From Myxococcaceae bacterium (GTDB lineage Bacteria; Myxococcota; Myxococcia; Myxococcales; Myxococcaceae): a stretch of DNA of 36,508 bases. Location: assembly GCA_019686135.1 (NCBI GenBank), contig JADGHL010000042.1, positions 1 to 36,508 of the forward strand. The letters run 5' to 3'. The translations under genes were made by a program, and so were the position numbers. Every line of letters begins with the position of its first letter. Position 1 is the first letter of the stretch. The notes under the pieces were generated by a model. It made no database searches and had not been told where the DNA came from. It worked only from the letters and a program-made list of their open reading frames with translations. Positions 29,544-36,508 of this stretch are shown piece after piece.

Positions 29544-31472
29544 GTGCCGCACGACGAATCTTGGTTCGACCAGCTTGCGCAGCTCCTCGAGCTGGAGCGC
29601 CGGGAGGAGCGCGCCCGCTCCGCGGAGGAGCGCCGGACGCTGCCTTTGACCGAGCTTCAGGCGCGCGGACAGGTCCTCCTCGATCTCGAGGCGGTCGAAG
29701 AGGACGTCGGACTGGGCGGCCGCTTCCTCATCACCTTCGAACGGCCCGACCGCCGCGCGCTCCCGGCGCGCTTCTCCCCCGGCGATCTGGTGGAGGTCCG
29801 CCCACGCAAGGCGGAAATCGAGACGCCCGCCCGGGCCGTCGTCTCGCGCGCCGGCGCGACGAGGCTGCAGCTCGCGTTCGATCGCTCCCCGCCGGAGTAC
29901 GTGCGCGAGGGGCGCACCCGCATCGACCGCATCCCCAACGACGTCACCTTCGACCGCGCGCGCGAGGGGCTGAGGCGGCTTCAGGCTCTGGACAAGGGGC
30001 GCGAGCGGCGGCGGCGCGACGTGCTGCTCGGCCGCGAACCCGCGCGCTTCTCCTCTCCGCTCCCGGCGCTGACCCCGACCCGGCCGCTCAACCCGGAGCA
30101 GCTCGAAGCGGCCACGCGCGCGCTCGCGGCGGAGGACTTCTTCCTCGTCCACGGCCCGCCGGGCACTGGCAAGAGCACCGTGCTCGCGGAGGTCGCCGCT
30201 CAGGCGGTGGCCGGCGGCGCGCGGCTTCTGTGCACCGCCGCCAGCAACGCCGCCGTCGACCATCTGCTCGACCTCTGCGTCCGCCAGGGCCTGCGGGCGA
30301 TCCGCATCGGCCACCCCGCCCGCGTCTCCGACCGATTGCAGGCGCACGTGCTGGACATCGTCGTCGAGTCGCACCCCGACCGCGTCCTCTCCCGCGAGCT
30401 CTTCGACGAGGCGTTCGACCTTCTGGGCTACGCGCGCCGCCAGCGCACCCGAGGCCGAAGCCGCGAACGCTTCGCCAACGCCCGCGCGTCGAAGGCCGAG
30501 GCGAACGCGCTCTTCGACGAGGCCCGTGCGCTGGAGCGCCGGGCGGTGCGCGCGGTGCTGGAGGGCGCCCAGGTGATCTGCGCCACGCTGTCGATGCTGG
30601 ATGGCGGGCTGCTCTCGGGCGAGACGTTCGACCTCGCGCTGGTGGACGAGGCGACCCAGGCGATCGAACCTTTGGCGCTCCTCGCCTTCCTCCGTGCGCC
30701 GAAGGTGATCCTCGCCGGCGACCACCGGCAGCTCCCTCCGACGGTGCTCTCGGAGGAGGCGGCGGCCCGCGGGCTGGCGCGCAGCCTCTTCGAGCGCCTG
30801 CTCGACGAGCACGGCGACGGGGTGAAGCAGATGCTCCGCGAGCAGTACCGGATGAACGAGCGGATCATGTCCTTCCCCTCGCGCGAGCTTTACGGCGGCG
30901 AGCTGCGCGCGCATGCCTCGGTGGCCACGCGCGCACTCGGCGAGCTGCTCACGCGCGAGGTGGACGCGCCGCCGGTGTTGTTCATCGACACCGCGGGGAA
31001 GGGCTTCGAGGAGCAGGCGTTGGAGGGCGATCAGAGCCTGTTCAACGAGGGCGAGGCCGCGTTGGTCATCGCCCGCGCACAGGAGCTGACCTCATCAGGC
31101 CTTCCGCCCGAAGAGCTGGCGATCATCACCCCCTACCGCGCGCAGGCCGCGCTCATCCGCGAACGGCTCGGCGACGCGCTGGCCGCGGTGGAGGTGGACA
31201 CGGTGGACGCGTTCCAGGGCCGGGAGAAGGAGGCGGTGCTGGTCTCGCTGGTACGCACCAACACGGACGGCCAGATCGGGTTCCTGACGGACCTGCGCCG
31301 CATCAACGTGGCGATCACCCGCGCGAAGCGGCACCTCTTCGTCGTCGGCGACTCGGCCACTCTCGGCGGGCACGCGTTCTACGCGCGCTTCATCGAAGAG
31401 GCGCAGCAGCACGGCGGCTACCGCTCCGCGTGGGACTGGCCGGAGCCGGCGCCGGTCACTGCCGGATCGTGA
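29544..31472 (+). CDS. SF1B helicase of the UPF1/IGHMBP2-like group
   Basis: ATP-dependent DNA or RNA helicase of 642 residues starting at GTG 29544. The N-terminal ~180 residues include a small beta-barrel-like region (GRFLITFERP, FSPGDLVEVRPR). Motif I is GPPGTGKS (204-211), with motif II LVDEATQA, motif III LAGDHRQLPPTVLS, and motif IV/V/VI elements LREQYRMNERIM, VDTVDAFQGREKEAVLVSLVRTN and INVAITRAKRHLFVVGD. These match Superfamily 1B enzymes of the UPF1 type. The biological role in bacteria is unclear. The 3' end overlaps the convergent repeat-lipoprotein gene by 17 bases. Confidence 0.94.
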   Translation: MPHDESWFDQLAQLLELERREERARSAEERRTLPLTELQARGQVLLDLEAVEEDVGLGGRFLITFERPDRRALPARFSPGDLVEVRPRKAEIETPARAVVSRAGATRLQLAFDRSPPEYVREGRTRIDRIPNDVTFDRAREGLRRLQALDKGRERRRRDVLLGREPARFSSPLPALTPTRPLNPEQLEAATRALAAEDFFLVHGPPGTGKSTVLAEVAAQAVAGGARLLCTAASNAAVDHLLDLCVRQGLRAIRIGHPARVSDRLQAHVLDIVVESHPDRVLSRELFDEAFDLLGYARRQRTRGRSRERFANARASKAEANALFDEARALERRAVRAVLEGAQVICATLSMLDGGLLSGETFDLALVDEATQAIEPLALLAFLRAPKVILAGDHRQLPPTVLSEEAAARGLARSLFERLLDEHGDGVKQMLREQYRMNERIMSFPSRELYGGELRAHASVATRALGELLTREVDAPPVLFIDTAGKGFEEQALEGDQSLFNEGEAALVIARAQELTSSGLPPEELAIITPYRAQAALIRERLGDALAAVEVDTVDAFQGREKEAVLVSLVRTNTDGQIGFLTDLRRINVAITRAKRHLFVVGDSATLGGHAFYARFIEEAQQHGGYRSAWDWPEPAPVTAGS

Positions 31473-34400
31473 TGACGAGCCGGTAGTCGAACTGCGCCGC
31501 GCCGGGCGTCACGCCCTTCGGCGACGACACCTTCAGGTAGTACGTCCCGGGGTCGAGCTTGTGCGCCGCCTCCTGCGCCGGCCGCGCGCCGGTGCCGTCC
31601 AGGAGCGAGCACGACCCGCGGCCGACGTCGTCCACGTCGTCGAGCAGCACCCCGGCCGCATCGTAGAGCTCCAGCAGGCTGTCGATGCCGTTCGACTCGC
31701 ACGTCTCGGCGCCGCTGCCTTCGATGACCTCCGCGCGGATGCTCTTGCCGGCCGGGACGGTGACCGCGTACCAGTCGTCGTCCGTGCCGGCGGGATGTCC
31801 GCCCGTGACGAAGCCGTCGTCGCCGGCGATCGCGTTCGCCGAAAGCAGCGCGTCATTCGGCTCCACCTCGCTGCCCGCGCCCGGCACCCACCGCACATCC
31901 AGCGTGTACGGCACCGCGCCGCCAGCGGGAGCGCCCTTCTCCACGCGCACGTAGTAGCTGCCGGGCGCAAGGTTCACCGTCAGCGCGGAGCACGCCAGCA
32001 CGCCGTCATCGTCGTCGGTGTACAGCGGCGTGAACGCCGCGTCGTAGAGCGTCAGCCGGGTGGCGAGCGTCAGCGGACAATCACCGAGCACCGTCCCGAA
32101 GGTCTCGAAGCGCACGACGCTGGCCGTCGCGACCGAGAGCTTGAAGGTGTCCTCGTCCGTGCCGCTGCCGAGGGTGCCCTGCACGTGGGTCGACGCGGAG
32201 ATGGTCAGCGCGCCCGCGTTGGCGTCCGCCTCGGCCTGCGTGCCATTCGGTTCGATCTCCACTGGCCCTTCGATGGTGCAGCCCGGCGAGCAACCGTCGG
32301 CGGACGAGGTGTTGCCGTCGTCGCAGGACTCGGTCCCGTCCACGTAGCCATCGCCGCACACCACGACACGGTCGCAGGTGGTGGTGCAGTTCGGCTGCCC
32401 ATCGCACGCCTCGCTGCCTTCGATGGTGCCGTTGCCGCAGGTGGCCACCTTCCGGATCCACAGCGAGTAGCCGCTCACCGGGGCGCCCTTCCCGTCGACG
32501 CGCACGAAGTACGTCCCCGGCGCCATGTGCGTCACGCCCGAAGAGAGCGGCGGCTCCAGCTTCGAGCACGCGCCGATACCTCCGTCGTCGTCGGTGCCGA
32601 GCACGGTGGTCCCATCCGGCCCCAGGAGCTGGATCCGCGTGTCGACCGAACAGCCGGGCGGTCCCGCCGCGTCGAAGGTTTCGATCACCACATCCGAGGT
32701 CGCCGTCAGAGTGAACTGGAAGACGTCGACGTCCCCGCCGGAGGAGATGGCGCCGCTTGCCAGGCCGCCCGAGCCCACGGGCGACCCGGTGGCGGGCGTG
32801 CCATTCGGCTCGACCTCCGGCAATAGCTCCCACGCGCAGAGGCTCGAGCACCCATCGCCGCTGACGACGTTTCCGTCGTCGCAGCTCTCGCCGGCCTCGA
32901 CCTCCCCGTTGCCGCAGACCGGCGGCTGCACGGTGACGGTCAGCGCGTAGTCGTTCACCGGTCCGCCCTGCGGCGAGCGCGCCACCTCCACGAAGTACGC
33001 GCCCGCCGCCAGCGGCTCGGAGACGAACCGCGAGCACCAGTTGCCCGGGCCCAGATCGTCCGCGGTGCCCGCCGCGTCGAAGACGGCCCCGCCCATCGCG
33101 TCGCGGACCGCGATCTGCGTGTCGATCTGCTTCGCCGCGCACTGCGCGCCGAGCGGCCCGTCCACGGTCTCGGCGATGAGCCGCGCGTTCGCCGGCACCG
33201 ACACGCCGAAGACGTCCTTGTCGGTGGCCGTGGGCGAGAGGAACGCCTTCACGTTGCCCGCCACGCTCACCGACGAGAAGGCGTTCGCCGTCGCGTCCGT
33301 GTCGTTGGGCTCGAGCTCGCAGCCGCTCTCGATGGTGCACGCCGGCGAGCAGCAGTCCCCGGCCTGGCCGTTGCCGTCGTCGCACTGCTCGCCGGGCGTC
33401 CTCACTCCGTCGCCGCAGACGCTGGAGCAGACCGAGGGCTCGCCGGTGCAGCTGTACCCGGGCTCCACCTCGCAGAGCGCGCTGCAGCCATCTCCGCCGC
33501 CGGGGTGACTGTCATCGCAGCCTTCGGAACCCTTCACCAGCCCGTCGCCGCAGATGGGCGCGCACGACGAGGGCGTGGTCTGGGTGCAGGTGAAGCCTGG
33601 CTCCACCGTGCAGGCCGCGCTGCACCCGTCCCCACTGAGGGTGTTCCCGTCGTCGCACGCCTCCTCGGAGACGATCACATTCCCATCCCCGCACACCGCG
33701 GCGCAGGCGCTGGGCGATCCGCTGCAGGCATAGCCGTTCTCGACGAGGCAGGTGCTCGAGCACCCATCGCCGGACGTCCCGTTGCCGTCGTCGCACAGCT
33801 CGTTGCCAACCACCACGCCGTCGCCGCAGCCCGCAACGCACATCGATGGCGAGCCGGTGCAGCTGTACCCGGGTTCGATGAGGCAGCTGGCGCTACAGCC
33901 GTCGCCGGAGGTGGCGTTGGCGTCGTCGCACGCCTCCGTGCCCGCGCGGATGCCGTCCCCGCAGGTGGTGATGCAGGTGCTCGGCTGGCCCGTGCAGGTG
34001 AACCCGTCCTCGACGACGCAGATCGGATTGCACCCATCGCCCGCGAACGTGTTGCCGTCGTCGCACTGCTCGGCGCCGGCGATCACCCCATCGCCACAGC
34101 CGGTCACGCACTTCGAGGGCTCGCCCGCGCAGGTGTACCCATCCTCCACGGTGCAGGACGACGAGCAGCCGTCGAAGTTGGCGGCGTTGCCGTCGTCACA
34201 GGTCTCATCGCCTACGATGAGCCCGTCCGAGCAGAACGACTCGCACACCGTGGGGATGCCGTTGCACAGCCACCCGGGCTCGGGCTGGCAGGTGGCATCG
34301 CAGCCGTCGCCGGAGCGGAGGTTGCCGTCGTCGCACCCCTCCTGGCCCTTGAGCTTCCCGTCCCCGCAGACGGGTGCGCAGACGCTGGGTGTGCCGGAGC

Positions 34401-34944
34401 ACGCGTAGCCCGGCTCCACCTCGCAGTCCGAGTTGCAGCCGTCGTTGAAGTCGACATCGCCGTCGTCGCACTGTTCCGCGCCGGCGATCACCCCGTCGCC
34501 ACAGGTCGTCCTGCAGTGGCTGGGCGTGCCCGAACAGGTGAAACCGGGCTCGGCGGTACACGCAGCGGAGCAGCCGTCGCCGGGATCGGCGTTGCCATCG
34601 TCACAGTCTTCGCCCGCCTTCGCGTCCACGACGCCGTTTCCGCAGGCCGCCACGCAGACGCCCTCGGCACAGACCTGGTCCGTGGCGCACGCATGTCCGC
34701 AGTCGCCGCAGTTCGCGTCATCCGTGCGCGCGTCGATGCACGCGCCGTCGCACTCCACGAGGCCCTGTGCGCAGCCGGCGCCACCGTCGGTTTCGCCTCC
34801 GTCGGTGGAGCCCGCGTCGACGGATGGCCCGGCGTCCTTCCGCCCGTTCGGGTTCGGGTGTGGCGAGGGCGATCCACCTCCACACGCTGCAAGCACGGCG
34901 AAGGCGAGGACGCACGAGAGGCGGGAACACAGGCGGACGGGCAT
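31456..34944 (-). CDS. Large cysteine-rich repeat lipoprotein with four PPC-like domains
   Basis: A 1162-residue surface-type lipoprotein starting at ATG 34944, with GAGGAG about nine bases upstream. Lipobox LAAC (Cys21) is followed by a Gly/Ser/Asp-rich linker and a Cys-dense segment. From residue 101 there are ten tandem ~45-residue repeats of the pattern CGDGxxxxxExCDDGNxxxGDGCxxxC, the myxobacterial disulfide repeat (DUF4215-like). Three more sit between four beta-sandwich units that start with an (E)xEPN motif (ELEPNDT, EVEPNGT, EIEPNGT, EVEPNDA) and end in GTYFVRV- or GTYYLKV-like strands, as in PPC (pre-peptidase C-terminal) domains. A stalk or adhesin-like exterior protein is plausible. 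No catalytic domain is visible. Confidence 0.92.
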   Translation of the reverse strand: MPVRLCSRLSCVLAFAVLAACGGGSPSPHPNPNGRKDAGPSVDAGSTDGGETDGGAGCAQGLVECDGACIDARTDDANCGDCGHACATDQVCAEGVCVAACGNGVVDAKAGEDCDDGNADPGDGCSAACTAEPGFTCSGTPSHCRTTCGDGVIAGAEQCDDGDVDFNDGCNSDCEVEPGYACSGTPSVCAPVCGDGKLKGQEGCDDGNLRSGDGCDATCQPEPGWLCNGIPTVCESFCSDGLIVGDETCDDGNAANFDGCSSSCTVEDGYTCAGEPSKCVTGCGDGVIAGAEQCDDGNTFAGDGCNPICVVEDGFTCTGQPSTCITTCGDGIRAGTEACDDANATSGDGCSASCLIEPGYSCTGSPSMCVAGCGDGVVVGNELCDDGNGTSGDGCSSTCLVENGYACSGSPSACAAVCGDGNVIVSEEACDDGNTLSGDGCSAACTVEPGFTCTQTTPSSCAPICGDGLVKGSEGCDDSHPGGGDGCSALCEVEPGYSCTGEPSVCSSVCGDGVRTPGEQCDDGNGQAGDCCSPACTIESGCELEPNDTDATANAFSSVSVAGNVKAFLSPTATDKDVFGVSVPANARLIAETVDGPLGAQCAAKQIDTQIAVRDAMGGAVFDAAGTADDLGPGNWCSRFVSEPLAAGAYFVEVARSPQGGPVNDYALTVTVQPPVCGNGEVEAGESCDDGNVVSGDGCSSLCAWELLPEVEPNGTPATGSPVGSGGLASGAISSGGDVDVFQFTLTATSDVVIETFDAAGPPGCSVDTRIQLLGPDGTTVLGTDDDGGIGACSKLEPPLSSGVTHMAPGTYFVRVDGKGAPVSGYSLWIRKVATCGNGTIEGSEACDGQPNCTTTCDRVVVCGDGYVDGTESCDDGNTSSADGCSPGCTIEGPVEIEPNGTQAEADANAGALTISASTHVQGTLGSGTDEDTFKLSVATASVVRFETFGTVLGDCPLTLATRLTLYDAAFTPLYTDDDDGVLACSALTVNLAPGSYYVRVEKGAPAGGAVPYTLDVRWVPGAGSEVEPNDALLSANAIAGDDGFVTGGHPAGTDDDWYAVTVPAGKSIRAEVIEGSGAETCESNGIDSLLELYDAAGVLLDDVDDVGRGSCSLLDGTGARPAQEAAHKLDPGTYYLKVSSPKGVTPGAAQFDYRLVITIRQ
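33317..34644 (-). repeat. Tandem array of ten ~135-base coding repeats (Cys-rich disulfide repeat)
   Basis: Within the lipoprotein gene, a ~135-base unit encoding about 45 residues recurs ten times. The most conserved core on the plus strand is close to GTTGCCGTCGTCGCA, which encodes the CDDGN segment. Copies differ at many bases but keep all six cysteines and the Asp/Gly pattern. One copy has CDDSHPGGG and another GDCC in place of the usual GDGC. Recombination between units could change copy number. Confidence 0.8.
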
Positions 34945-34999
34945 GGGGGAGCTCCTCGGCCCGGCATTATGGGTGATGCCTCTGGTAGAAGCTGCCCGG

Positions 35000-35299
35000 A
35001 TGGAGTGCACCCGCTGCGGCGCCTGCTGCGTCGCGCCAGACATCGCCGCGCTGAACAAGCCTGTGGGGCTGCGCTGTCCGCACCTGACCGACGACAACCT
35101 CTGCGCCATCTACGAGCGCCGCCCGCAGATCTGCCGCGACTACGCCCCCGACGAGGTGTGCCGGATGATCGAAGCACCCACGCTCGAGGAGCGCGTCAGA
35201 AAGTACCTCGCGCTGTTCGGGCTCGAGGCGGAGGCGCAGACGGTCCGCGAGCACGGCTGCCGGTCGATGCGGGCGGCGCGGCGCCTCACCGCGAAGTAG
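35000..35299 (+). CDS. YkgJ-family cysteine-cluster protein
   Basis: A 99-residue protein with the metal-binding Cys pattern of the YkgJ/CxxCxxCC family: CTRCGACC at residues 3-10, CPHL, CAIYERRPQICRDY, and later VCRM and GCRSM. The family probably binds a zinc or Fe-S site and has no settled function. A Met at 34976 would add eight residues (PLVEAAR), but family members usually begin right before CxxCGxCC, so I prefer 35000. It is divergent from the repeat lipoprotein, with only 55 bases between the starts. Confidence 0.9.
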   Translation: MECTRCGACCVAPDIAALNKPVGLRCPHLTDDNLCAIYERRPQICRDYAPDEVCRMIEAPTLEERVRKYLALFGLEAEAQTVREHGCRSMRAARRLTAK

Positions 35300-35483
35300 G
35301 CGGCTGTGCGGCGGCGTGGTCGCCGCACGCATGAACGGATTTGCACGGTGCCGAAGAAGGGTGCCCCGCTGCGTCGGCGGACGCGCGGATGCGCCGGGGC
35401 AACTCCGCGGATCCGTTCAGAGCTTCGCTGGCGCGCGCCCGGGCACGGCGGATGCTCTGCCGGAGCGGAACAAGGAGCGCTTC

Positions 35484-35651
35484 ATGTCCGCGAAGGCCCA
35501 GCTCACCAACGAAGACGGCGTGTGGGTGATCCGCGTGCCGAAGCCGAACGGTTCGGTCCAGGAGTTCCGCTGCGCGTCGGAGCCCCAGGCGAAGAAGCTG
35601 CTTGCGGTGTTCCTGGCGCAGAACGCGGACGCGCCGCCGCGCCGCACCTGA
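35484..35651 (+). CDS. Conserved-looking small protein, 55 residues
   Basis: A short gene with a very good ribosome site, AAGGAG six bases before the ATG. It encodes SAKAQLTNEDGVWVIRVPKPNGSVQEFRC-like content: beta-strand segments DGVWVIRVP and GSVQEFRC, then a helix PQAKKLLAVFLAQN and a polar tail. It has no signal peptide or TM segment. I do not recognise the family. A longer reading from 35316 is Arg-rich and lacks a ribosome site. The stop is 9 bases from the convergent GtrA gene's stop. Confidence 0.75.
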   Translation: MSAKAQLTNEDGVWVIRVPKPNGSVQEFRCASEPQAKKLLAVFLAQNADAPPRRT

Positions 35652-35660
35652 GCTCCCAGC

Positions 35661-36194
35661 TCAAGCCGAAGCGATGTCGGTGGACGTCGGCGGGCTGGCC
35701 GGCTCCTCCGGGGGCTCCGACTTCGACTGACTTCGCGGAAAGACCAGGTAGCGCAGCACCAGCATCTGGCCGACGGTGAAGACGAGGATGTCGGCGCCGA
35801 ACTTGGCCAGCACCACGTTCAGGCCGAGGCGATCCGCGAACAGGTACACGAACTGGGCGTGCACCAGCATGCCGATGCCGGTGGCCGCGACGAACTTCGC
35901 CGCCTGCGGCGCCAGCTTCGGGTTGTGATCGCGGAACGCGAAGTACTTGTTGGCGAAGAAGGTGAACGTGCTGCCCACCAGCACGCCGATCATCGCCGCC
36001 AGCGGATTGGGCAGCCCGGCTGCGTGGACGCAGAGAAGGAGGATGACGACGTCGATCGCCGTGGCGACCGCGCCCACCGCGAGCGTTCGAGTTGCCCAGC
36101 CGCGCCATGCCCACTTCACCCAGCCCATGAGTGTGCGCGGCCTGTCTGGCTGCACGTTCACGAGTGGGGGCTTATCAACGTCCGGGAGCATCAT
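35661..36194 (-). CDS. GtrA-like membrane protein
   Basis: A ~177-residue membrane protein with four predicted TM helices and GtrA-family features: AVGAVATAIDVVILLLCVHAAG, then VLVGSTFTFFANKYFAFRDHNP (the NKYFTF-like motif), KFVAATGIGMLVH, and ADILVFTVGQMLVLRYLVFP. GtrA proteins are thought to flip polyprenyl-linked sugars or assist cell-surface polysaccharide synthesis. The N-terminus before about residue 22 is polar. Starts at 36191, 36194 or 36128 are possible and none has a strong ribosome site. A Ser/Pro/Glu-rich tail follows the last helix. Confidence 0.88.
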   Translation of the reverse strand: MMLPDVDKPPLVNVQPDRPRTLMGWVKWAWRGWATRTLAVGAVATAIDVVILLLCVHAAGLPNPLAAMIGVLVGSTFTFFANKYFAFRDHNPKLAPQAAKFVAATGIGMLVHAQFVYLFADRLGLNVVLAKFGADILVFTVGQMLVLRYLVFPRSQSKSEPPEEPASPPTSTDIASA

Positions 36195-36297
36195 CCAGTT
36201 GACCGTGCGTTCGGGGTTCGGCCCATCCAACAGAGCCCCTGGGTCCGGAATTCGCGTGCCGCGTTGCCTTCTCTCCGGACGGCCCGGCGCGTCAACC

Positions 36298-36508
36298 TCA
36301 AACGTCCTGACGGCGGCGGCCCAGCCGGGCCAGGGCACCGAGCGCGGCCATCAACAACAGCCCACTCGTGCTGGCACCCGCCGCGCAGTGACAGCTGTCC
36401 GGCCGGTTCGTCGGGGGCACTCCGCCCGTCCCGGCCGGGCCCGGCGCGACGCCTCCGCCCGGCTTCCCCGCATCCACGCCGCCGTCCACGCCGCCGTCCC
36501 CCACGCCC
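36298..36508 (-). CDS. C-terminal end of a MYXO-CTERM-anchored surface protein (partial)
   Basis: The frame enters from the right edge and ends at 36298. It encodes a Gly/Asp/Val/Pro-rich linker, then CHCAAGA followed by a hydrophobic helix (SGLLLMAALGALARLG) and a short Arg cluster (RRRQDV). This Cys-helix-Arg pattern is the MYXO-CTERM sorting signal typical of Myxococcota surface proteins, which are processed and retained at the outer membrane. The upstream domains lie outside the window, so function is unknown. Confidence 0.85.
   Translation of the reverse strand, partial: GVGDGGVDGGVDAGKPGGGVAPGPAGTGGVPPTNRPDSCHCAAGASTSGLLLMAALGALARLGRRRQDV

Noticed and set aside
33317-34644. Regular repeats considered as a CRISPR array
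   Set aside because: Units are ~135 bases, coding and degenerate, with no short identical repeats and unique spacers and no cas genes nearby.

Overview
This window is GC-rich DNA (about 70% by eye) from a myxobacterium or close relative (phylum Myxococcota). The evidence is a MYXO-CTERM sorting tail on the partial gene at the right edge, a long lipoprotein made of myxobacterial cysteine-rich disulfide repeats, abundant lipoproteins, and frequent GTG/TTG starts. I cannot assign a genus. It reads as chromosomal DNA. I saw no rRNA, tRNA, CRISPR array, insertion sequence or phage gene.

Layout. (1) 1-2598: the tail of an unidentified protein, an EamA-type transporter and a YXWGXW-repeat lipoprotein. 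(2) 2679-8999, minus strand: a tight urate-catabolic operon in the order puuD, allB, alc, uraD, uraH, then a CitE/HpcH-like aldolase. Its spacings are +19, +16, -4, -4 and +6 bases. Together these proteins should take urate through HIU, OHCU, allantoin and allantoate to ureidoglycolate plus urea. The aldolase may use the glyoxylate released later. PuuD carries an extra C-terminal cytochrome c domain. (3) 9172-12119, plus strand: a three-gene Mla/MCE lipid transporter (permease, ATPase, MCE protein). (4) 12133-15910, minus strand: a double-length ThyX, a PduO-type cobalamin adenosyltransferase, QueG and a cyclophilin lipoprotein, apparently one operon. (5) 16116-18011: an FTR1 iron permease fused to cytochrome c, with an AT-rich palindrome upstream. 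(6) 18309-21812, minus strand: a small lipoprotein, then a Nudix/metallo-beta-lactamase fusion co-transcribed with an HD phosphohydrolase. (7) 21930-24891, plus strand: ATP-grasp ligase, GNAT acetyltransferase and exported transglutaminase-like protein. I consider this the best candidate for an undescribed modification or peptide system. (8) 25067-29461: oligoendopeptidase F, a decayed Uma2 gene and a thioredoxin-like DUF255 protein whose 3' end runs into the Uma2 relic. (9) 29544-36508: an SF1 helicase, a 1162-residue repeat lipoprotein, a YkgJ-type Cys-cluster protein, a 55-residue protein, a GtrA-like membrane protein and the MYXO-CTERM protein tail.

Gene-poor stretches: 18012-18308 (297 bases) holds nothing I recognise on either strand. 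15911-16115 is the divergent thyX/FTR1 control region. 9000-9171 is the divergent puuD/mlaE region. 24892-25066 contains a strong hairpin between convergent genes. 26861-26982 separates pepF from the Uma2 relic. All functional calls are from motif recognition by eye. No database search was run.
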